Of a DNA stretch of 64,000 nucleotides, positions 52,916-60,157 are shown piece by piece. Within the stretch, counting starts at the first letter, position 1; the number at the start of each line of letters is the position of its first letter. The translations under genes and the position numbers were made by a program. Source of the DNA: Verrucomicrobiia bacterium (GTDB lineage Bacteria > Verrucomicrobiota > Verrucomicrobiia > Limisphaerales > JAEYXS01); the NCBI GenBank assembly GCA_036405135.1, contig DASWYF010000036.1, forward strand, positions 62,001 to 126,000. Reading direction: 5' to 3'. The notes beneath the pieces were generated by a model. The model saw only the letters and a program-made list of their open reading frames with translations. It searched no databases and was not told the origin of the DNA.

Positions 52916-55228
52916 TTACGGCACTTTCAGGAGCATGAAGGAGTCGAGTTCGGTACCGCCTTCCCTGCCCTTCACATCGATGTTCAGGGTGCCGGTGGTG
53001 AGGGGCATGTTCGTGCCTACGGCGCGCCAGGTCCAGAGGTTCGTGGTGTGGGGGACAGACCAGAGGTAGTTCGAGCCGCCGTTGATGGAGAGGAAGAAGC
53101 TGTCGGAATTACCATTCTGCGCGCGGGTACGACCGAGCAGGAGGTAGTTGCCGTTCGCGTAGATAGGAATCTGGTAGTTCGCGATGTTCGTGGCTTGGTT
53201 GCTGCCGAAGGGTGAGGTGAGCGAATTACCGGTGACAGCGTTCACGTTGTTCGTGAGGACAAAGCCTGAATAAGACTCGGGCGAGAGCGAGGGTGCTTTC
53301 GCGGTGCTCGGGCGGTTCAGCCAGAGGTAATCGAGCTTGGCATTAGCCTCGCGAGCGTAGAGGCGCAAGGTGTGAGTGCCGGGGGTGAGATAGAAGCGGA
53401 TCATCGGGCGCAAAGGACCGAAGGTGACGGGCTGAAATTCCCAACGGCCGCGCACATGCCAATCCACCATGGTGCCGCCATCGAGCTGCACATAGAAGCT
53501 GTCATCCGTGCCCGCGACGGAATGCGTGGAGCCGCCGAGGGCGTAGTCGGAAGCGTAGTCTACATTGAAGGTCCATTGCGCGTAGTTCGTGCTGCCGGTG
53601 ATGACGGAGCTGGAGAGATAGGAGCCGAACGGGCGCTTGGCATCGGTGGTCAAGGCCATCGCACCGGAGCGTGTGGCGGTGGCGGGCTTGAACATGAGGC
53701 CGGTCATCTTGAGCGCGCCATCGAGTGTCGGGGTGTTGAACTCGCATTGCGTGCGATAGAGGCGCAGCGTGGATGGTGGCGGGTTGATGGGATTGCCGTT
53801 CGCATCCAAGCGTGGGGCATCGCGATAGGCGGGCAAGGTTTCCCAGCGCAGATAGTAATGTTGATCCGCGTAAGCCAAACCGCCGGAGCGCAGGCGCCGC
53901 ACGCCCATGGAATCACCGTCATGCGTGTAATTGATCTCGGGTGTGCTGCTGTCGAAGTAGGCGTTCGGCGAGGTGGGCGTGTTCGCAGATGTGTAGGAGG
54001 CGGTGTTCGGGAAGGTGATCAGGACTTTGCGCAGGAGCATTTCATCCAACACATAGGGGCCACTGTTCGTATCGGTGACGCCTGCGGCGGTGACCATGGA
54101 GACGCTGACGGTAGCAAGGCCATCGAGAGGATCATCCGCGCTGAAGGTATTCCCCACGCTGCCGCCGGGCGGCAGGCTGCCACCGCCAGTGAACTCCCAA
54201 CGCATGGAGGACGTAGTGAGTTTCACGATGTTCCATACATTCGATCCGGCGATGGGTCGCGCGGCATAGACCTGTGATTTCCCGGCGCTGTCGTACTTGT
54301 GATACGCCACGAGCGGCACGCCATCGCGATCAAAGGAGAGTTTCGGCTGGCCATTCAAGAGACCACCGAGCTGCGGGACGTTATCAATCGTCGTGAGCGA
54401 CTGGCTGGGCGTCACAGGCAAGGTCACGGCGCGACCAAAGGCATCCGTCCAGTTCGTGAAGTTTGAGGTGCGCATGTAGGAGAGGCGATAGTTGCTGTCC
54501 GCACTCGTCGTGCCGCGCCACACCCAGAGGCAATGCACGTAACCGCCGTTCACCACGAAGTTCGGATACACGCTGTAATTGCCCGTCCAGTTGAACACGG
54601 CGGCACCACCCGTCGCATGGGCGAAGGTCTTGGGTGATGGAGAATATCTGAGCAGATGCCAGTTGCCCGATGCGTTACCCGTATGATTGCGATAGGAGAA
54701 GATGAACTCTTCTTTCGGTCCGAGGAAGAACCCGGGATACGTGGTGTCATTCTCCGTGGACGTGTTCACGAGCGTGGTGAGCTTGGTCATGAAGCCGTTG
54801 GTGAATTGCGAGGCTGATGTGACCGGCGAACTGGAGCGCCAGTAATTCATCGGGTTACGATGAAGGTTGCCGGAGAGGTGCAGGTAGCCGAGCGAATCCG
54901 TGGTGAGCGTGAGGTAATTGTGACTGTCCCAGCCCACGGTGGAGTTCAGCGCCACCTTGTACCATTGCAGGGAATTCATGTTCCGCGCGGCGAGCGTCAC
55001 CTGTCGATACTGGTTGTAGTAAGCGGCGATCTGCACATCCTTCAAGGTGAGGAAGGAAAACCCGACAGAATGCCCCGACCACGCGGGATCGATATCCAAC
55101 GCCGCACCTTTCGCCAAGGGATCGTTAGGGAAATCGTCATTAGCGGCACCGTGGGTGATGCGCGGGATGACGAGAGCAAAAAGCAATGATGCGAGGCCAA
55201 AGTAGCGGGAAACACAAGGAATCGTCAT
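52916..55228 (-). CDS. Large secreted BNR-repeat protein with two C-terminal binding-like modules
   Basis: A 770-aa exported protein (signal peptide MTIPCVSRYFGLASLLFALV). The first about 510 residues resemble BNR_4-type seven-bladed propellers: GYLHLSGNLHRNPMNYWRSS, PEFIFSYR-like EEFIFSYRNHTGNASGNWHL, GGYVHCLWVWRG, PKLSFDRDGVPLVAYHKYD. Some relatives are polysaccharide lyases (PL24/PL25-type) or sialidase-like proteins. Two tandem jelly-roll-like modules follow (about 530-645 and 650-770), each with a FYVQLDGG or FFLSINGG core near its middle, likely carbohydrate binding. Catalytic residues cannot be assigned. It stands alone on the minus strand. Confidence 0.75.
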   Translation of the reverse strand: MTIPCVSRYFGLASLLFALVIPRITHGAANDDFPNDPLAKGAALDIDPAWSGHSVGFSFLTLKDVQIAAYYNQYRQVTLAARNMNSLQWYKVALNSTVGWDSHNYLTLTTDSLGYLHLSGNLHRNPMNYWRSSSPVTSASQFTNGFMTKLTTLVNTSTENDTTYPGFFLGPKEEFIFSYRNHTGNASGNWHLLRYSPSPKTFAHATGGAAVFNWTGNYSVYPNFVVNGGYVHCLWVWRGTTSADSNYRLSYMRTSNFTNWTDAFGRAVTLPVTPSQSLTTIDNVPQLGGLLNGQPKLSFDRDGVPLVAYHKYDSAGKSQVYAARPIAGSNVWNIVKLTTSSMRWEFTGGGSLPPGGSVGNTFSADDPLDGLATVSVSMVTAAGVTDTNSGPYVLDEMLLRKVLITFPNTASYTSANTPTSPNAYFDSSTPEINYTHDGDSMGVRRLRSGGLAYADQHYYLRWETLPAYRDAPRLDANGNPINPPPSTLRLYRTQCEFNTPTLDGALKMTGLMFKPATATRSGAMALTTDAKRPFGSYLSSSVITGSTNYAQWTFNVDYASDYALGGSTHSVAGTDDSFYVQLDGGTMVDWHVRGRWEFQPVTFGPLRPMIRFYLTPGTHTLRLYAREANAKLDYLWLNRPSTAKAPSLSPESYSGFVLTNNVNAVTGNSLTSPFGSNQATNIANYQIPIYANGNYLLLGRTRAQNGNSDSFFLSINGGSNYLWSVPHTTNLWTWRAVGTNMPLTTGTLNIDVKGREGGTELDSFMLLKVP

Positions 55229-55544
55229 AATCAGCAGTTAGGTTTACTGTGGTTAACGCCCCATCATTTCAAATGATGCGACGGCACGACGTCGGCTGGC
55301 CAAGATTCGAAGAGATAAACGACGATCTTCCGAGCCAGGATAGCCGATAGATAAACTACAAGTGGTTACGGCAGGAAGGTAGCAGAGGTTCGAGAAAAAG
55401 CCAGACCGACACCCAACTTGGGAGCATCAACATGCGCCCTCACCAAAAGGGCCCGCGTTTCCCTTCTTGCGTCGGTTTTGAGACGTTGCTATCCATCGTC
55501 TCTTAATTGAGACGGTTGCAACCCCGTCCAGACTTTTACGTAAG
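55229..55544. other. 316-nt gap upstream of the lipid-head-group-like operon
   Basis: No gene is seen. It divides the minus-strand BNR gene from the plus-strand operon and contains the palindrome at 55497-55514. No clear sigma-70 promoter stands out. Confidence 0.5.
55480..55519 (+). promoter_or_regulatory. Palindrome/operator-like GAGACG repeats upstream of the 2OG oxygenase operon
   Basis: CGTCTCTTAATTGAGACG (55497-55514) is a perfect 18-nt palindrome 30 nt before the first start codon of the operon. A further GAGACGTTGC (55480-55489) repeats its right half GAGACGGTTGC (55509-55519). This looks like a repressor site or a leader hairpin. Confidence 0.45.
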
Positions 55545-56288
55545 ATGAACGACATCGGTTCCTTGATCGATCAGGCCTGCGCGAAGCAGGACATGAACAA
55601 GCTGCGTCAGGCCTATCTGGCCCAGGACGAATTCGTGGTGGTGGAAAACTTCCTGCCGCCCGAGGCGATGCAGCTTTGGGATGCGCAGCTCGATCCGCTG
55701 AAACCGCTGATCCATCGTAACTACATCCCGAAGCACAAAAAAGGTGGCAGCGTCTCCTACGGTCAGGTGGCGGAGAAGGCTCCGGCGATGACCGCGATCT
55801 ATCATCAGCCGAAGTTCATCGAGTTCCTGCAAAAGCTCGTCAACGAGAAGATCAAGGAATGTCCTGAATCTGACCCGCATCGTTGCGCGCTCTACTCTTA
55901 CACGGAGGAAGGCGATCACATCGGCTGGCATTACGACACGTCGTATTACAAGGACCGTCGCTGGACGATTCTCGTAGGTTTCCAAGACACGTCCACTTCC
56001 CGCCTGCTCTGCCACTTGCACACGCGGAACAAGGGTCATGAAGTCGAGAAGCTGGAGTTGCAGGTGAAGCCCGGCACCCTCGTAGTCTTCAACGGTGACA
56101 AAGTCTGGCACTCGGTGACGCCGATCAAGGCGAACGAGCATCGCTACATCATCTCCATGCAATACGTGACGAATGGCGACATGAATCCGTTCATGCGCTT
56201 CGTCTCGAACATGAAGGACGCGATCGCTTACTTCGGCTTCAAGGGCGTCTTCGCCGGGAAGTCTGCGGGTAACACCGCCCGTAATTGA
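55545..56288 (+). CDS. 2-oxoglutarate/Fe(II)-dependent dioxygenase
   Basis: A 247-aa cytoplasmic oxygenase with the double-stranded beta-helix fold: iron ligands HxD in GWHYDTSYY (His129, Asp131) and distal His189 in VWHSVTP, and 2OG-binding Arg200 in EHRYIISMQY. The prolyl-4-hydroxylase-like sequence VVVENFLPPEAM is typical of the N-terminal part. The substrate is unknown. It is the first gene of an operon: its stop overlaps the next start (TTGA), so the product may act on the same compound as the CDP-alcohol phosphotransferase. Confidence 0.9.
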   Translation: MNDIGSLIDQACAKQDMNKLRQAYLAQDEFVVVENFLPPEAMQLWDAQLDPLKPLIHRNYIPKHKKGGSVSYGQVAEKAPAMTAIYHQPKFIEFLQKLVNEKIKECPESDPHRCALYSYTEEGDHIGWHYDTSYYKDRRWTILVGFQDTSTSRLLCHLHTRNKGHEVEKLELQVKPGTLVVFNGDKVWHSVTPIKANEHRYIISMQYVTNGDMNPFMRFVSNMKDAIAYFGFKGVFAGKSAGNTARN

Positions 56289-57394
56289 GCACGCCCTCAC
56301 CCATCAAGTTTCCGGCCCTGCTGATCTGCGAACCGCAGACGGCCGGGCTGAAAATCGCCGCCCTCACGCTGCTGGACCGCCTCGTCGTAGCCACGCATCG
56401 TGCGGGTGCGGGACCGATCACCATTGTGTGCGCTGGTGAAGTGCCTGCTTTGAAACGCGCGAAGGCGTTGGATATTCCCGTGACGGTGGTAAAAGAAATC
56501 CCCGAGGTGCGAACAACCTCGCTCGTCGCCACGACCTCACTCCATGTGCAAACCGCGGATGTGAAACGCCTCATCCAAGAAGGCGGACACCTCCTCACGA
56601 AAGACGGGACGCCGTTGCCGATTGGATTGTTACCCGCGCTCAGGCAATCGCTACCTGAGGAGTTGAACAAGCTCACGCGCATTACCGCGCAAGGTGTGGC
56701 GTATGCGGTGACGGATGATACGAGTGCAAAGGTGGCCGAGAAAGCACTCTGGGCCTCACTGACGAGTTCCGCAGATGGTTTGGTGGATAAGTTCTTCAAT
56801 CGCCCGTGTGGCCGACCGCTCTCGAAGCTGCTCATCCACACGCCCATCACGCCGAACATGGTTTCGATCATATCGATCCTCACCGGTGTGATCGCCGCTC
56901 TGTTCTTCGCGCAGGGAGACAGCCGCTCCATCATCATCGGCGCAATCCTCTTCCAGATCTCCGCCATCATCGATTGTGTGGATGGCGATATCGCGCGCAG
57001 TGTTTTCAAGGAATCACCGCTCGGCAAGTGGCTGGATCTCGCGGGTGATCAGGTGGTGCACATCTCGGTCTTCGCGTGCATCGCCATCGGCCTCATCCGC
57101 ACGGAGCAAACGGCTTATGGGACATGGCTCGGTTTAAGTGCGGTGCTAGGGGCGATTCTGTCCTTCGTAGTGATCGTGCGTGGCATGCGTTATCCGCCGG
57201 AAGATCGCAATCAGATGCTCCAGAAGCTCATCGACTCCGCCACGAACCGTGATTTCTCCGTGCTCGTATTCATCCTCGCGTGTTTCCAAGGGCTGGAATG
57301 GTTCCTGTGGATGACCGCCATCGGCAGTCATGTGTTCTGGATAGTCGCCCTCGCGCTGCAACCTTCGCGTCCGCTCCAGCCTGCTTCGCGATGA
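56285..57394 (+). CDS. CDP-alcohol phosphotransferase with N-terminal nucleotidyltransferase-like part
   Basis: A 369-aa membrane protein. The C-terminal half has the complete family motif in order: Asp230, Asp233-Gly, Ala237-Arg238, Gly247, Asp251 and Asp255, with several membrane segments. It transfers a phospho-alcohol from a CDP-alcohol to an acceptor. Residues 1 to about 150 (ALLICEPQTAGLKIAALTLL, ITIVCAGEVPAL) look like a degraded nucleotidyltransferase domain, and LVDKFFNRPCGRPLSKLL with TPITPNMVSIISI follows, an arrangement like the IPCT-DIPPS fusion of di-inositol phosphate synthesis. The start is TTG at 56285, overlapping the upstream stop. The acceptor is unknown. Confidence 0.88.
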   Translation: MSTPSPIKFPALLICEPQTAGLKIAALTLLDRLVVATHRAGAGPITIVCAGEVPALKRAKALDIPVTVVKEIPEVRTTSLVATTSLHVQTADVKRLIQEGGHLLTKDGTPLPIGLLPALRQSLPEELNKLTRITAQGVAYAVTDDTSAKVAEKALWASLTSSADGLVDKFFNRPCGRPLSKLLIHTPITPNMVSIISILTGVIAALFFAQGDSRSIIIGAILFQISAIIDCVDGDIARSVFKESPLGKWLDLAGDQVVHISVFACIAIGLIRTEQTAYGTWLGLSAVLGAILSFVVIVRGMRYPPEDRNQMLQKLIDSATNRDFSVLVFILACFQGLEWFLWMTAIGSHVFWIVALALQPSRPLQPASR

Positions 57395-58404
57395 AAGCGC
57401 TCTGGAAAACGCTGGCCCTGATCCTCGGCCTCGCCTTTCTCGGGTGGTATCTTTCCAAGACGGATCTGAACGCCGTCTGGACTTCACTCAAGACACTCGG
57501 CTGGCTGGCTCCGATCGCGCTCGTTCCGTATTTCATCGTCTATATTTTCGATTGCTACGGCTGGCGTTTCACCTTTCCGAAAGAATTGAAGGTGCCGTTC
57601 TGGACACTCTTCCGCGTGCGCTGGACCGGTGAAGCGATGAACAACATCGTCCCCTCCGCCTATGTCGGTGGTGAAGCTCTGAAGATTTATCTGCTCAAGA
57701 AACATGGCGTGACGGGCAATGCCGCCACCTCCAGCGCAGTGGTATCGAAAACCGCACAAACCGTCGCGCAAGTCCTCTTCATCACGCTCGCCGCCATCGC
57801 CTTCATGTATGTGGGCGGTGACAATCCGGGCTTACGCGCCGGCATGATGGTCGTGCTTATCGGTGGTGTGCTGGTGGTTGCCGGACTGCTCTGGGTTCAA
57901 CGGCGCGGCATCTTCAGCACGGCCTTGCTCATCACAAACACCTTGGGTCTGAAACTCGCCGTCATCGAAAAGAACCGTGAGAAGATCCAAGCCGTTGATG
58001 GCACCATCACCACGTTCTATCGCGAACATCGCCCGCGTTTCTACGCTTCCACCACGTCCTATCTCGGCGGTTGGCTCATGGATACGATGGAGATTTATCT
58101 CGTCGCGCATCTGCTCGGCATGCCAATCACCATTCCGCAAGCCATCGCTGTGGAAGCCTTCACCAGCGTAGCGAAAATGCTCGGCATGTGGGTGCCGGGG
58201 TCCATTGGCGTGCAGGAGTCCGGCATCATCATGCTCGGCAAGATGGCGGGCTTGCCGGAGACCTTGTGCATCGCCTACGCCCTGCTCCGCCGCGCCCGTG
58301 AAGTCATCTTCGTCCTCATCGGCTGGCTCCTCTTTTATACGGAAGAAGCGAGTCTCAAAGCCTTGAAAGAACGAGCAGAAGCCGACCCCACTTCCACCCC
58401 ATGA
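57391..58404 (+). CDS. Flippase-like membrane protein (lysylphosphatidylglycerol synthase transmembrane family)
   Basis: A 337-aa integral membrane protein of the UPF0104/LPG-synthase-TM family, with about seven to eight membrane segments: ALILGLAFLGWYLS, LAPIALVPYFIVYIFDCYGW, EAMNNIVPSAYVGGEALKIY (the conserved helix-loop), MVVLIGGVLVVAGLLW, MLGMWVPGSIGVQESGI and EVIFVLIGWLLFY. Members move lipid-linked molecules across membranes or lack a known substrate. The ATG at 57391 overlaps the previous stop (ATGA), so the two genes are coupled; longer frames upstream lie inside the previous gene. Confidence 0.88.
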   Translation: MKALWKTLALILGLAFLGWYLSKTDLNAVWTSLKTLGWLAPIALVPYFIVYIFDCYGWRFTFPKELKVPFWTLFRVRWTGEAMNNIVPSAYVGGEALKIYLLKKHGVTGNAATSSAVVSKTAQTVAQVLFITLAAIAFMYVGGDNPGLRAGMMVVLIGGVLVVAGLLWVQRRGIFSTALLITNTLGLKLAVIEKNREKIQAVDGTITTFYREHRPRFYASTTSYLGGWLMDTMEIYLVAHLLGMPITIPQAIAVEAFTSVAKMLGMWVPGSIGVQESGIIMLGKMAGLPETLCIAYALLRRAREVIFVLIGWLLFYTEEASLKALKERAEADPTSTP

Positions 58405-58474
58405 TTTGCTTATCCATGAGATTCCACTCCCGCAAATCAAGACCGCATCATATGCAAATTGAGCGGCAAATGTT

Positions 58475-58510
58475 CCCCCTCTCCCCAAGGGAGAGGGCCG
58501 GGGTGAGGGG
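58475..58510. repeat. REP-like palindromic repeat, copy 3
   Basis: CCCCCTCTCCCC facing GGGAGAGGG, followed by CCGGGGTGAGGGG. It is nearly identical to the copy at 26119-26157 and lies in the 156-nt gap between the flippase-like and nucleotidyltransferase genes. Confidence 0.8.
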
Positions 58511-58560
58511 AAAGGAACCTCACAAAAACCAATAGCCTGCCCTTCGATCTAAGTAATACC

Positions 58561-59304
58561 ATGAACGCAATCCTCTACGTTGCCGGTCGTGCTGCCCGTC
58601 TCGGAGCCGCTACAGGTGGCCGTCATAAAGTGCTGTTGGAGTTCGGCGGCAAGAGCCTGCTGGAACGCCACATCATGCACCTCGCACAACTCGGCGTGCC
58701 ACAACTCACCATCGTGACCGGTCATAATCGCGAGCAGCTTCAAGCCTCGTTCCCTGCTCTGCAAAAGAAATACGGTGTGGAGATCACCGAGTATTACAAT
58801 GCCGCCTTCCTCGAAGGCAGCGCGCTCAGCATGCACGCTTCCCTACCCGCTCTCGAAGCCGTGAAGGATCGCGTACTCATCATGGATGGCGATGTGCTCT
58901 ATGACATCCGCATGTTGCAAGCGCTCGTGAACTCACCAGAACGCACCGCGCTGCTCGTAGATCGCAACTATTCCACCGCCGACGATGATCCGGTGCTGGT
59001 GCCCATGCGCAAAGGTCGCCCGTTTGATTTCGTGAAAAAGTGGACCGGTGAAGCCGACACCATCGGCGAATCCATCGGCTTCTTTAAGATCGCTGCCGCC
59101 GATCTCCCCGCGCTCATCCGCGAAACCAAAGGCCGCGAGACCGGTCCCAGTCGCGCTGATTCCTACGATGACGTCCTGCGCGTCCTCGTGAAAGCGGGCC
59201 AGTTCGGAGCCGTCGATGTCACCGGCATCCCGTGGACCGAAGTCGATTTCCCGCAAGACTTGGAATACGCGAGGGACACGATCTTGCCGAAGTTGGTGGC
59301 GTAA
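58561..59304 (+). CDS. Nucleotidyltransferase (phosphocholine/inositol-phosphate cytidylyltransferase type)
   Basis: A 247-aa GT-A-like nucleotidyltransferase: start MNAILYVAGRAARLG, HKVLLEFGGKSLLERHI (Lys signature), LTIVTGHNREQL, ITEYYNAAFLEGSALSMHAS, VLIMDGDVLYD (metal Asp), and IPWTEVDFPQDLEYAR near the end, with the Asp-Phe motif of sugar/alcohol phosphate cytidylyltransferases. It should make a CDP- or similar nucleotide-activated head group. A repeat-containing 156-nt gap separates it from the upstream coupled genes, so it might have its own promoter. It fits as the enzyme that supplies substrate to the CDP-alcohol phosphotransferase; that link is inference. Confidence 0.85.
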   Translation: MNAILYVAGRAARLGAATGGRHKVLLEFGGKSLLERHIMHLAQLGVPQLTIVTGHNREQLQASFPALQKKYGVEITEYYNAAFLEGSALSMHASLPALEAVKDRVLIMDGDVLYDIRMLQALVNSPERTALLVDRNYSTADDDPVLVPMRKGRPFDFVKKWTGEADTIGESIGFFKIAAADLPALIRETKGRETGPSRADSYDDVLRVLVKAGQFGAVDVTGIPWTEVDFPQDLEYARDTILPKLVA

Positions 59305-59312
59305 AGCCCGTG

Positions 59313-59594
59313 CTGCCGGCATCTTGCCGGCAGTAAGTTGCGGTCCCTACGCAAACCGGTTCCAAAAATGCAGCGGTATAGCCCCCTCCTATCGCTATTC
59401 CCCGTGCCATTAGGCACGAAAGATTCTTAGCGGCGGCTTTCAAGCCGCCGTGGGCTTCCCATTATTCCCCGTCACGCAGTGACGGAAGATTCACCCTCCA
59501 CGGAAACTCCTCCGTCACGACGCGACGGTGAACATTCATCAACATAACAGCGGCTTAAAAGCCGCTGCTATGAATCTTTCCTCGCTAACGCGAG
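59313..59594. repeat. Array of seven hairpins with recurring GAAAGATTC tails
   Basis: The 316-nt gap 59305-59620 has no gene but carries seven hairpins: CTGCCGGC..GCCGGCAG (59313-59333), GTGCC..GGCAC (59404-59417), CGGCGGCTT..AAGCCGCCG (59431-59450), CGTCAC..GTGACG (59470-59484), CCGTC..GACGG (59512-59528), AGCGGCTT..AAGCCGCT (59549-59566) and CTCGC..GCGAG (59581-59594). Three have the tail GAAAGATTC or near-variants (one inverted: GAATCTTTC before 59581), and two are preceded by ATTCCCC. Stem sequences differ while pairing is kept. Confidence 0.8.
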
Positions 59595-59620
59595 TTGCAG
59601 AAACGTTGAACTAACTGCCA

Positions 59621-60064
59621 TCACACCGCCACCTCATAATACTCCAGCGCCCACTCCTGCATGTACCGCACCTGCTTCGGCGTAATGCGGTAAACGATAA
59701 GTGCCGGATTATCGATTGAGCCGAGATACTTCCGCATAAGCGGATTGCTGTCCCAGATCTCCTGTAACAAAGCACGGTCCGTCAGCACCTCCGCCACCCC
59801 CGTGAGACGCACCTGGTTGTGTCCCTCATCCAGATAGCACAGTTCCACCTTGGGATTCGCCGCGATCTCAGCCGTCTTGTGATACATTCTCAGGTTCGCG
59901 ACATATACCGTGAGGCCATCCGTGCGCACGGGCGATACCGGTCTCACCCGCGCCTGATCGCCATCCATTGATGCCAGGTGCGGGAAGCGGCTTTCATTCA
60001 CCACTTTGGTTGCACGTTCCAAAACCTCGGCAGGTGTCAGCTTGATGATGATAGGTGGAGCCAT
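59621..60064 (-). CDS. PPOX-type FMN-binding split-barrel protein
   Basis: A 147-aa cytoplasmic protein of the pyridoxamine 5'-phosphate oxidase-like/general stress family: FPHLASMDGDQARVRPVSPV, LTVYVANLRMYHKTAEIAAN, KVELCYLDEGHNQVRLTGVA and a C-terminal region RYMQEWALEYYEVAV. These bind FMN or F420/heme and do electron-transfer or stress roles; specificity cannot be read. The ATG at 60064 gives the family N-terminus; a TTG upstream at 60076 is unlikely. Confidence 0.87.
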   Translation of the reverse strand: MAPPIIIKLTPAEVLERATKVVNESRFPHLASMDGDQARVRPVSPVRTDGLTVYVANLRMYHKTAEIAANPKVELCYLDEGHNQVRLTGVAEVLTDRALLQEIWDSNPLMRKYLGSIDNPALIVYRITPKQVRYMQEWALEYYEVAV

Positions 60065-60157
60065 TCGGATAGCCAATCCTCAGCATGACATCTCAAGCAA
60101 GAGAAAACGATGCCGTTGCCCTCTCTAAATTGAAGAACATCGCTCATGCAGTCTGAA

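Noticed and set aside
59313-59594. CRISPR array
   Set aside because: The hairpins have different stem sequences, irregular spacing and no constant direct repeat of the needed length; no cas gene is nearby.
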